Shown: in pieces, positions 55,057 through 64,000 of the stretch
How positions within the stretch are numbered: the stretch's first letter is position 1
Layout: each line of letters opens with the position of its first letter
Source: Marasmius tenuissimus
Lineage: Eukaryota > Basidiomycota > Agaricomycetes > Agaricales > Marasmiaceae
Reading direction: 5' to 3'
DNA length: 64,000 nucleotides
NCBI GenBank assembly: GCA_029532415.1
Contig: JAQOTA010000050.1
Location: 3,906,001-3,970,000 of the forward strand
Made by a program: the position numbers and the translations under genes
Notes under the pieces: generated by a model
Database searches by the model: none
What the model saw: only the letters and a program-made list of their open reading frames with translations
Told to the model about the DNA's origin: nothing

Positions 55057-55420
55057 TGTGGGCGTGATAAGGGAGGGATTGAGGAGTCATTGCAGTTGGA
55101 GTGGTACTTATCTGGGCCTGGGAATCAATTTACATTTTCATTCCATCCCGCCAGGCACACCCCGCCACTGCCCGGACGGGTTTAGGCCGACTCAAATTGC
55201 GACAGCCATCCAACAGCGCGCTAGTATACATATGTGGTCGAATTATTCTGTCAACAGCGATCAAGCCACAGATAGGTGAAGATGTTGAATAATTCAACTT
55301 AGTATACAGCAATACACAACAGTTGTGATTCTAAACATCGACATACAGGTCTTGGGTCTGGTGGCTACAATCGCAAGGTATTACGAACGACATTGTTCTT
55401 CGTTAGACATAAACCATAAC
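55057..55420. other. Promoter region of the PAR32-like gene
   Basis: This is 364 bp between the metacaspase stop and the PAR32-like start, both on the minus strand. No gene was seen; two short frames (55101-55292, 55130-55312) lack conserved content. Confidence 0.45.
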
Positions 55421-57739
55421 TTAGATAACGAACTTCAAGCTGGTATCCTAAATACAACGGTTGGTATTAGCTTACGCCAAAGACGCATGTCTAAAACTCA
55501 CAATGTGATGTGAGCTCCCGATTTGGGGAGTCTGGTTGAAACGCTCGAACAAAAGGCCTTTCAAGCTCTTGAGGAGGAAATTATAGGATTGATCGGGGTT
55601 TTTCTCTGTTGCGGAACAATTGTTGGGTAGCAGTTGAGTCAAGAACGATCGCTGGAACGTACTGAGGGTATTGATAAAAGCCTGTAGATAGAACATATGA
55701 GCAATGGGTCTCGAAGGTCGATTTAGTCGATTTAGTCACATACGTAGCTCATAGCGCCGACAGGCTGTCCCCCTTGGAACGTATCTAAGGTTCGCTCGTG
55801 ATGTTAGCAGAGAGTTACCACTGACGCCGACGCGACTTTACCGGTAGATTTCTGATCGTCTTTGCAACCAGACCAGGAGATCTAGAGAAGCGTACATAAG
55901 CATGTCAATGGGACCCTCTTACACGACACTCACGACGTCTGCCCTCGAAGCTTTCCGTTGTAGCGCACGGCTACTCACATGGATTCCCTTCTTTCTCCCA
56001 GACGGGGTGTACTGTACAGAAGCGTCAGGGAGGAACGTAAATGGACAGAGAGAGATATGGAAAAGCGCACCACATAGGGAAGATCTGCATTTGAACCACA
56101 CCTTTCAGCAAAAAACTATCTTGGGCGCCGCGCGGATGACTTACCAAGTACAGTTCCCGAATGACACGACTGTGGTGTGGAAGCAACGGCGATGAATATC
56201 TCGACATAGAAAATTTAGTTGGAAGAAGCCTCACATCAAATAATGCCTATTCAGATTCTGTCAGCTCGTGTCCTGAAGAGAGGGAGCATAACGTACAGTC
56301 AGTCGACAGCCCGGAGGAAGCGGTTTGACCTGCTCTAGCGTTAGCCATCCATTGTGTCTGTCATAGCTACCGAGACATTCACCATTATAGTGTGCAGGTC
56401 CTGTGCAAGTAATGCTTATGTTTAACGATCCGAGCGACGAAGGACAATTGGACTCACATCGTCTAAAATATGCCCCTTCTGCTTGTAGTCTGAAGGGAAA
56501 ATGACTGATCAAGAAATGAGCGAGTCGCGCTCCAACCCAAATACACCTGTAATTACACTGACCTTCATCGAACCCATCGATTTCATCACCATCGAGGTCC
56601 TCAGTTTGACCGCCGTGTCCAGAATCTTTCGGTACAGACCTCAGCCAGTGTTGTAGCGACATATTGAGAATGCTTACAGTGGAAGAACAGAGAATCATCT
56701 TTCTGCGCGCCCTCTACTAACCATCGCATCGCCGCCAACATGTTCTTCCTCGTCGGCCTCTTGCGAGGGTTTGGGCTATCGTCCCTGAGTGTCATTATGT
56801 CTTCCCTTCGGAAGCCTCGATGTTCTGATATGTAGAGTGAGAAACCTTATTGAATCATCGCGACGTCTACTCACTGATGAGATAGTCTCTGATATGTATA
56901 GCATCGTTGATGCATCCTTTGAGAGGTCGGTCTGAGCCATAATAGTTTATGCCGATCTTGAGAGAGCTGGTGATGAGCTTCTGGAAGGAGAGTTCTATTG
57001 CTTGGATACTCACACATAGAGCGCGCTTGCGACCCGTGCATCTGGAGTATTCGAATGTGAACCGAGGCGAAGGATACGGTGTCGGGTTGTATGCGGGGTG
57101 GTCGTTACGGGGGAAGAATGCCTCCAGGCCCTGACTAGCAGAGTGGTGATGGAGATATGGTTTGCACACGCCCTTCATGACGTGCTTGATTATGGGCACG
57201 ACTTGGTTCGGTTGGATGTTGGGTGGTATAATTTTGGCACCATGAGGGACTACTATGACTTGGGAGCTCGGACGACGCTTTGTTAGTACAGCTCGGGGAT
57301 GATTGGCACTAGTATTCGTCGCGCTATTCCGCCGTTCACGGGAAAATGTGACGCCACGGTCGCGCCGTTCAAGACTGTGTTCGTGGCCACGACCATGTCC
57401 CTGTTGATGATCAACGCTGTGCGAGCGATGGGATTCCCTGCTGCCATAATTGTGTCCAGAGTGAAGCCCGCGGTGACTGCTAGAGCTACGACTACTGTGG
57501 TGATGAGGAATGCCACGCTCTAGAGGCCGTCCTTCACGGGCGATGGGGGTTCTGCACAAAATTATTTGTCGGCGGAGTCCTCTCAAATGTATTAAATGGA
57601 AGATGTGCCTACCCTGGTACATCGCTAGAAAACGAGAACTAGCTTCAAACGGTGTCCGTGTGACCAACATATATAACAGAAACACGTACAGAAACGTAGG
57701 GGTCATCGAATGAGCAGACATAGACCGTGGCGGAACCAT
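55421..57739 (-). CDS. Type I metacaspase
   Basis: This is a caspase-like cysteine protease, cutting after Arg/Lys and involved in fungal stress responses and protein-aggregate control. The start MVPPRSMSAHS at 57739 leads to a His/Ser/Arg-rich prodomain (HHHSSRSSSSHRG; RSHSVDHQQGHGRGHEHSL). The p20 domain has RKRALC-IGINYYGSDRPLKGC, then DDSPNPRKRPTRKNMLAAMR. The catalytic His is in FFHYSGHGGQTEDLDGDEID and is followed by GFDEVIFPSDYKQKGHILDD. PLPPGCRLTALFDSCHSGTV holds the catalytic Cys. The p10-like part has ISWSGCKDDQKST, TFQGGQPVGAMSYAFINTLS and the terminal DTSLKFVI from a 27-nt exon ending at 55421. At least ten introns cut the gene into exons as short as 9-15 codons. All key residues are present once spliced, so it looks functional. 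Confidence 0.9.
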
Positions 57740-58479
57740 ATATGAAGCCTCAGGAAGACTTGAAGGACCGAATCCGGTATGTGTGGGTGTCCTAAAGGCG
57801 ACTGCATCAGTTTTTCCCGTTTACTTGACCTTTGAAACACTCTCGAAGCCTTACGGAGAAGGCGCATAACTGTTGAACGAGGACTTCAGTGAGCGCATAT
57901 AACGGGCAATAAAACGCACGGAAGACGTACAATGTTGCCCCTGGCGTTGGCATTCTCATCGGCGGGACTGGCGTGTTCGAGCGATGAGGATGGTTATTTC
58001 CTGCTGTGAAATCCCACGACATGGTCAATGTTCAAGCTGAAGTGGGGGTCTGAAACTGACAGGGTCCCGGAGATACCGTCCTTATAAATAACAACCAGCG
58101 AAGCGCCAGTGACTCGGGCAAGCCAGTGTCTACCCGGCGGATCTAGCAGGATACCGAGGGAGCAGTGCACCGGGTGAAGGTCCCTCAAATGGGTGAAGCT
58201 GGTCAAAGAGCGCCCGAACAATCAAACCGCAGTCGGGAATGGTTTACTCGGCAAACCCAACATTTGACGTCACGCGGTATGCCACTGAATGGCAAATGCC
58301 AGGGCCTGCCCTGGTTTGCCGCGCATGCCGCATGTGGCGCTGATGTCCATATTACCAAACCTCCGTCCATATCCGCGCTCGAGGATTCATTGCAACAGTA
58401 ATGTACAGTCCAAGAAGTCCATAGAGTACCATAGCGCACTACTTTGCAGTCCGTATCCGTATCCGTCGCTAAATAGCGT
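57740..58479. other. Intergenic region between GLC3 and the metacaspase gene
   Basis: This holds the GLC3 3' flank and the metacaspase promoter. There is no convincing reading frame. A strong imperfect palindrome lies at 58291-58320, and a shorter inverted repeat (GGTTT..AAACC) at 58241-58257. Confidence 0.5.
58291..58320. repeat. Imperfect 30-bp palindrome
   Basis: The left arm GGCAAA-TG-CCAGGGC pairs with the right arm GCCCTGG-TTTGCC around a 2-nt centre (CT), with only the TG bulged. A third copy of GGCAAA lies at 58250-58255. This could form a cruciform or a binding site for a dimeric regulator; no function is known. Confidence 0.6.
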
Positions 58480-61152
58480 CTAGTTTAGGCCAAGCACCAA
58501 GCAAGTGCGACTTGGAATGTACACCTTGGCATACGGGTGAATATCCCACACGGAGCACGAAGATTAATCATAGCTCACCTGCAAATAGTTGCTCCTCTCA
58601 TTCCACCTCGTTGGAGTGGTGATGTATGTGCTGCGGACGTCGATGTTGCCAAAACCTCCAAACTTCTTTTCGTCACTCGTCAAGATCGCTTTGTATTCCC
58701 CTGGCTTCTCGACCCCAATTCTATAGTCGGTGAAGCTCTGGGTGGGGTGGAAATTGAAGATGAACAAAAGATCAGCCCGTTCAAATGCGACAACCTTGTC
58801 TCCTTCGTGCTTCAAGGAAACATATGCCTTGGCGGAGGATATGAGATACTTGTGTAAGGGGCAAAAGAGCAGACTTACCTGAGGGGCGCTCAACCATCCA
58901 TACTTCTCCTCGGTGTTATTCATCGCAGCATCAAACTCGTTGAGGTACTTGTAGCGAAGAAGGTCGTCGTCGAGAACGTTCCACTGACGCCGAGCATATT
59001 GGAAGGAGTTCTTATTACCTTCACGGGGGAAATCCAACCACTAAGTGTCGCCAGAATTAGACCGGCCCGTTCAGCTTTCATGCGATGACTTGCCTCGGGA
59101 TGTCCAAATTCATTCCCTTCGAAGTTCAAGTAGCCTTCACCTCCTAGAGCGTGCGTCAAAAGGCTGACAACGAATATGTAATTTAGCAGTGCGCGTCGGA
59201 GGTATCGAAGACTTACCGAATCATCTTATGAAGCGACAGGCCACGAGAAATAATCGGTGTCATGGGCGTCATGTCGGACATATGGGTGTCTGGCAGCATG
59301 AAGTAAGCCAAAAGAGTTCCGATGCGAGCATGACACTTACACATCTCCTTATCCATCAACCAAAACGCGATAGTTTTGTCGCCGACAAGTGCTTGGTCGT
59401 GACTTTCACAATATGCTATGCTCTTTTCGCCATGTCGTCTATTTGTGAGTGTGAAGATGATGTTACCAATATCCCATTGATCGTCTGACTTGTGTTTGAG
59501 CAATTTGATCCACATATCTGGAACAGCCATGGATAGACGGTAGTCGAATCCCACACCTCCTTCATCTGTACGTCTACACAAGAGGGGCATGCCGGAGACA
59601 TCCTCTGCGATAGTGATGCACGAGGGGTACAAGGAGTGCATAGCGTCGTTTGCCTATCAAGGTTGAGATTATCAGCGAGCGCGACGAGAGAAGAACGTTA
59701 AGTTCTTACCAGCATAAGGTAGACGATTGCCTCGTTATCCGCCGTGTCCCCGAAGTATTCGTGATATCCTCCAGAAAAACCTGTTCCGATTCCGTGATGG
59801 AGATACATCATACTCGTTACCCCATCGAATCTGAAGCCATCGAATTGGTACTCCTCCATCCAGAAGCGCAGATTGCTCATCAAGAATCGCATAACCTCGT
59901 GAGATCCATAGTTGAAGAGGCGACTGTCCCAAAGACTATGACGACCCTTGCCACCTTCATGGAAATATAGGTGGTCGGTACCGTCAAATTCGTTTAAGCC
60001 GTCGAGGACATTTTTGCAGGCGTGGGAGTGAACGATATCGAGCAAGACGGTGATACCCATTCCGTGAGCGGTATCAATAAGCTCCTTCAGGTCTTCTGGA
60101 GGACCGTAGCGCGAGCTGGCTGCGAAGAAACTGGTGACCTGGTACCCGAAAGCTACAGAGGCTTAGCAGACGTCGAAAGCTTGTTATGTGATGCAGAACC
60201 TACAGGCATAATAGGCATGCTCCATGACAGCCATAAGCTGGATGACGTTGTAACCCAACTTCTTGATACGAGGCAAGATGTCTCGAGTAAATTCCTTGTA
60301 GGTGCCGACACGGAGCTCCGAGGTGGAGATTCCGACGTGAGCCTCGTAGATTCTCGCGCCCTTGACTGGGGGAGGTCTAGCGTTTTTGAATGTGTACCTC
60401 TCGGATTTCGGGGGGTTCCAAAAGCGCGCGTCGTAGACAGGAGAAACTTCCAAGTCTTGAGTAACGCGTTTAATCCAGGCGGGAATACGCTCAATGCGTT
60501 CCCCAGAGGGTAGGACCATTGATATCTATCAAGAGATAAGCACGATAAGACGCGAATAGTCGTATAGAATAAGTCGTGACCTACTTTAATCTTGGAGTCA
60601 TGGGGAATAGCGCATACACCTGGAGATTTGGGTGGTATCGTGATTCCCCACACTCCGAACTCGTCTCTGGTCATAGGATGAGAGGACCTGTCCCAGTCAT
60701 CTACGCGAAAGAACGGGCATTCAATGTAAAGAGACAGAAATGCGGAATATAACCAAAAACGTACTGAATTCTCCAATCAGATAGGCCTCTTTTGCATTGG
60801 GAGCCCATTCTCGGTAGACGACTTCACCATCGTCCCGAACGTTGAACCCAAACTTCTCGTATCCCTTCGTGAACTTGTCATAACCACCTTCGTGCAACTC
60901 TATTGTGTCTTTCCATTTTCTGAAGAGATTGTGTCGTTGGATGATTCCAGGAATTTCAGTTTTGAGCCAAGGGTCAACATTGAGAACAACCTTGGGGTCT
61001 AAGGCGGGGGTGGACATGTTGGGAGTTTGCATAAAAGGTTGGTCTTCCCCCAACCAGTTTGAAGAACCAAACGCGCTTCGACCTCCAATGACGTAGCCAC
61101 CGTGTCCTGGGGGCATAGCCACCGGAGTTCTCCATCCTGAGCTTGAAGTCAT
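58480..61152 (-). CDS. GLC3: 1,4-alpha-glucan (glycogen) branching enzyme
   Basis: This enzyme makes alpha-1,6 branches in glycogen (GH13 family, cytosol). The start [20 protein letters not shown] at 61152 is followed by [20 protein letters not shown] and the CBM48 part ([20 protein letters not shown]). The four GH13 motifs are intact: [16 protein letters not shown] (nucleophile Asp), TIAEDVSG (acid Glu) and [13 protein letters not shown]. Further family text is [40 protein letters not shown] and [15 protein letters not shown]. The last coding exon is 45 nt ([14 protein letters not shown], stop at 58480), reached by a GTGAGC donor after YLQ; without it the frame ends at 58564. There are about nine introns. 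The length, about 690-700 residues, is normal. Confidence 0.95.
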
Positions 61153-61718
61153 TTTCTTGGTCGAAGTAGTCCTCCCAAGGATGCAAACTCGAAAGCTAAA
61201 ACTGAGGGCGTTGGTGAAAATGAAGGAACTGTTAGAGCACGAGTATTTGTTTTTTCTCGTTGTTACGTGACCGGGCTATCATAGGCTATCCGCCTAAATC
61301 GATATGTAACGCCCAGGTCAGGGTCCTATACCACCCTTGTGACGTGTTATTATATGGAAATGACCACTTGTTGAGGGAAAAGAACTTAGAAGTTCGTTGA
61401 AATGGGCAACTAACGTGCAACATCACTAATAGCGCCGATTTTTCGGCGACAACCTCCACTTTCACTCCACCTATTCGTGTGCATGTCTTTTACACGGGTA
61501 CAGATCGATGCGATCAGCCAGACGAGGCCCTCAAAGGAGAACTCTGAGAAGACTCCAAGTGTATCCATGACGCACGTTCTCGGAACACAAGGTATATTGA
61601 CCATCTCCGTGTACAACGCCGCGTCGGAAGGGGAAATGACTAGCGGATAAGGAATGAATGTATTGTGTAGTAATGCATCTGTACTGGGCAGCAATGACAC
61701 AAGCCTGGCCATTGAGTC
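61153..61718. other. Promoter of GLC3 and 3' flank of PEX14
   Basis: This is 566 bp between two minus-strand genes. A 100-codon minus frame at 61410-61712 continues past the PEX14 stop in another phase and shows nothing conserved. Confidence 0.5.
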
Positions 61719-63170
61719 TCATGAAGGGCCGGAAGAACCTACCCGAGGAATGGTGGGCATGAACGAGCGTCTGATAATGCAATTAGTCCGACGGTTAATC
61801 TACCATAGGAGAGAAGAAAGTACAGACCTGTTCAAGACCATTCCCTTCAATGCGCGAATTTCCTTCTTCAACTCTTCTTCCACCGTCGGTGTCGAAGCCA
61901 TGCTTGTAATCGATGACGGAGGCTTGTACGGGACGTAAACTTGGGCGGAAATGTAACCGGTGAATTCCGTCAGGGTTTGTAATGTGTGTTGACGGGGTGA
62001 AGATGTCGTTGTTCGTCGACATCGTGAGATCTCGGACGAAAGGGCTTGTAAGGACACTGTGAGGGCAGGCGGGGCAGGCGGATCGCGAGGCTTGCAATCC
62101 CAGTACGCAGTCGGAAGGTTTTCAGTCACCGGGTCAGAGGACTTCGACGACTCAAAGATCTCAGAGGAGTTTAGTGTCTCCCACAACTTTTGCTACAGCA
62201 GGACATGTATCAGTGAAACCCCTCCTGCCAAACGAGGAAAGGTACTGAACCTCAAACGCGGCCGCCTCTTCCGTTACTAACCATGGTATCTTGCTTTCCA
62301 AAACCTGAAATAGCTCCTCTGTTGACGGCAGAGCGGCAGAATCCTGCTCGGATCTGCTCTTGAATTCTTCAATGCCGCAACGCAACAGGGTGACCTGAGG
62401 GAGGTCGTGTATTTGAAGACTGCGCTTTTCGGCCTGCTGTAAGACCTGCTCTACGGCGTGGCATTCAAAGAACCCAGACGGTTCCTTATAAGGCTCTGGG
62501 GATGGAAGAGAGGCAAAGGTATCATGCTGGGTCTCCCTCAAGGACCGCACAGAGCTACTGAGTTTCTGGAGTAGAGATAGATGATGTGTCTTCAAGGAAT
62601 GTCTAGCCCGTGATGTCCTTATGATTCGGGGTATGAGGAAGCGCTATGAAATCTTCAGTGGAGAAAGGCAGAGTTATGAAGTCTGTGGCATACATGGTAA
62701 ATGAACAGTAGCAGAGCAGACCCGCCCATTATCCATCCGCACAGACGCGCAATGCCGAGAAGGAGGGTGGGCAATCCAGATTGAGGAAGCTGGGGGTAGG
62801 TTCTCGGCGGTATCGTAGGTAGTTGAGGAGGCTGTGACCCGTCAGCATTGCGGCAATTGCTTTCAAGACGACCACCCACAAGCTCTCTCAAAAGTAGCTC
62901 GATCTCGGGTTCGTTCAAGCCTTTCTCGATCAGAAACCTCCGTTTCGCGAAGATATCCTGACTTTGTATTTGAGGAGCTCCAAGAAAAGCTCTCGCTCGT
63001 GAGAGGAGCTCATTTCGATCGATACCGTGAAGATTGACGGTCGTTTGATTGGGGTCGTTCGCGGGGTGACCAGGTGTAGTTGTACTTCCTGCCGAACTCG
63101 ACGAGTCGGGTGCTTGCGCAGGGTTCTGTTCTGAATCTTGAGAAGACGATGAAGAAGATTCCGTCGTCAT
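61719..63170 (-). CDS. PEX14: Peroxisomal docking protein PEX14
   Basis: Pex14 docks the Pex5/Pex7 receptors at the peroxisome membrane. The start MTTESSSSSSQDSEQNPAQA at 63170 opens a disordered head. The conserved N-terminal domain is DRNELLSRARAFLGAPQIQS with QDIFAKRRFLIEKGLNEPEI, which binds WxxxF/Y motifs of Pex5. A Pro-rich stretch (PPQLPTIPPRTYPQLPQ) precedes the membrane helix LPTLLLGIARLCGWIMGGSA with LLLFIYH. After an intron (CAT|GTATGC) comes RFLIPRIIRTSRARHSLKTH and the coiled coil LSLLQKLSSSVRSLRE. The C-terminal exon is 52 nt and ends SFMPTIPRVGSSGPS at 61719. Four introns or more. It is divergent from MAK16 with 183 bp between the starts. Confidence 0.9.
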
Positions 63171-63353
63171 GAATAGATGCTCGAGGGTCGACCAGCCAGA
63201 AGGGGTTCAACGTGGATGTCGAAGGCAAAGGTGAAGCGACACCGGATATCCGGCACACACTCTCCGAGACTCGATTTGCCGCCGGCAAATAATATTTAGC
63301 ACAGCCACGCATTTTTCACTCCCTCTCTCAGTTCCTTCGGCGTTGTAGGCAAT
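63171..63353. promoter_or_regulatory. Divergent promoter of PEX14 and MAK16
   Basis: The 183 bp between starts carry both promoters. A pyrimidine-rich stretch (tttttcactccctctctc, 63311-63328) lies about 25-40 nt before the MAK16 start, as expected for its transcription start region. I see no TATA box. Confidence 0.5.
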
Positions 63354-64000
63354 ATGCAGAGCGACGACGTTATCTGGTCGGTTATAAATCAGCAGTTCTG
63401 CTCGTACAAAGTCAAGCACGTCTATTTCGATCTCAATCAGACCATCTACTTACCTTAATGGCGGCAGAACCACAACGCAAAACTTTTGTCGAAACGAGTA
63501 CAATGTAACCGGTTTCTGCAACCGTCAGTCTTGCCCACTGGCCAATTCAAGATATGCTACAGTACGGGAGAAAGAAGGTACGTGATCCTCAATATGCCGG
63601 TTATGCGAGGGAACGAATGTTTTGCAGGTGTTCTCTACCTATATGTCAAGACCATCGAACGAGCACACTCACCTGCTCACATGTGGGAGAAGATAAAACT
63701 GTCGAATAATTACTCGAAGGCTCTTGAGCAGGTACACTCTAATTCAGTGTCTCGATTTGACAATCAGTAATGAGGCTCGAGTCGTAGATCGACCAGGAGC
63801 TGATCCACTGGCCAAATTTTTCCATCCACAAGTGCAAGCAGCGCGTCACGAAAATCACCCAATACCTGATCAAGATGCGGAGACTCAAGCTCAGGCAACA
63901 GTACGTGCTCGCGGACGCCTGTGATCTTTGGAGGCAATCGCTGAACCATTAAGCAGACCCAAACTAGTTGGAGTCAAGAAAAAACTTGATCGTCGAGAAG
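63354..64000 (+). CDS. MAK16: Ribosome biogenesis protein MAK16, 5' part
   Basis: MAK16 is a nucleolar protein needed for 60S subunit assembly. The exons are 63354-63415, 63468-63577, 63628-63731, 63788-63900 and 63957 onward. The start [20 protein letters not shown] is nearly invariant in this family. It is followed by [16 protein letters not shown] and [20 protein letters not shown] (a Cys-rich zinc-binding core). Then come [49 protein letters not shown] and [14 protein letters not shown] at the edge. The first intron (63416-63467) begins with GC rather than GT; the conserved KVKTTTQNFC junction supports it. The acidic C-terminal half is outside the window. Confidence 0.95.

Noticed and set aside
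56261..56698. Metacaspase as a pseudogene because of unspliced text around the catalytic His and a seeming loss of the VIxPxDY block
   Set aside because: Using the acceptor TTGATCAG restores FDEVIFPSDYKQKGH, and all catalytic residues are present.
63764..63949. Minus-strand frame ending [20 protein letters not shown], which looked like the end of another gene
   Set aside because: It is the exact antisense of MAK16 exon 4, whose protein is strongly conserved.
1..64000. CRISPR array, rRNA, insertion sequence, LTR retrotransposon or secondary-metabolite cluster
   Set aside because: No spaced repeats, transposase or reverse-transcriptase motifs, LTR ends, rRNA text, or polyketide/peptide synthase modules were seen.

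Overview
The window is nuclear DNA from a filamentous basidiomycete, most likely an Agaricomycete (mushroom-forming class). The evidence is about 27 protein-coding genes, most of them broken by several 48-65 nt introns with GT..AG ends and CTAAC/CTGAC-like branch sites; tight spacing, often 90-250 bp between neighbours on opposite strands; and proteins that are typical of fungi or specific to basidiomycetes (LCL2, PAR32/DUF3602, metacaspase, a mitochondrial homoserine acyltransferase homologue, and BTB-like families). All gene models were read by eye from splice signals and family conservation. Exon edges given to the base were checked codon by codon; the others are approximate.

Layout. 0-10 kb: a p24 cargo receptor (minus, leaving the window) diverges from RPA190, the largest subunit of RNA polymerase I. 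Then come a Pro/Ser-rich KEN-box protein, the ERAD factor LCL2 and a secreted PEBP-like protein. 9.9-13.5 kb: the only large gene-poor block, with one coding-looking remnant near 12.4 kb. 13.5-26 kb: a FAL1/eIF4A-III helicase and SF3a60 share a 93-bp divergent promoter; then a synaptojanin (Sac1 plus 5-phosphatase), a single-pass membrane protein with an apparent one-base frameshift, the Golgi/ER protein SVP26/TEX261, and the ESCRT-III subunit DID2/CHMP1. 26.5-38 kb: a large Ser-rich unknown protein, a homoserine O-acetyltransferase-like enzyme, a C3HC zinc-finger (NIPA/Rsm1) protein, a fungal BTB-like protein and a second ESCRT-III protein, VPS60/CHMP5. 37.6-50.7 kb: an aldehyde dehydrogenase, an unknown protein, RCC1, a 2-oxoglutarate/Fe(II) dioxygenase with a mitochondrial-type leader, a large BTB protein and a membrane-bound spermidine-synthase-like methyltransferase. 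51-64 kb: a short-chain dehydrogenase, a 73-residue SMP-domain protein, a PAR32-like protein with six STGRGGxGN repeats, a metacaspase, the glycogen branching enzyme GLC3, the peroxin PEX14, and MAK16 (leaving the right edge).

Functional themes are housekeeping. Ribosome production and RNA processing are represented by RPA190, FAL1, SF3a60 and MAK16. Early secretion and endosomal sorting are represented by p24, LCL2, SVP26, synaptojanin, DID2 and VPS60. No mobile element, CRISPR array, rRNA or convincing tRNA was seen, and I did not find a clearly new multi-gene system. The items most worth checking are a 12-nt microexon in the p24 gene, GC-AG introns in VPS60 and MAK16, the link between exon starts and repeats in the PAR32-like gene, the many very small last coding exons, the frameshift at 23.34 kb, and two stretches of coding-like sequence that I could not identify.
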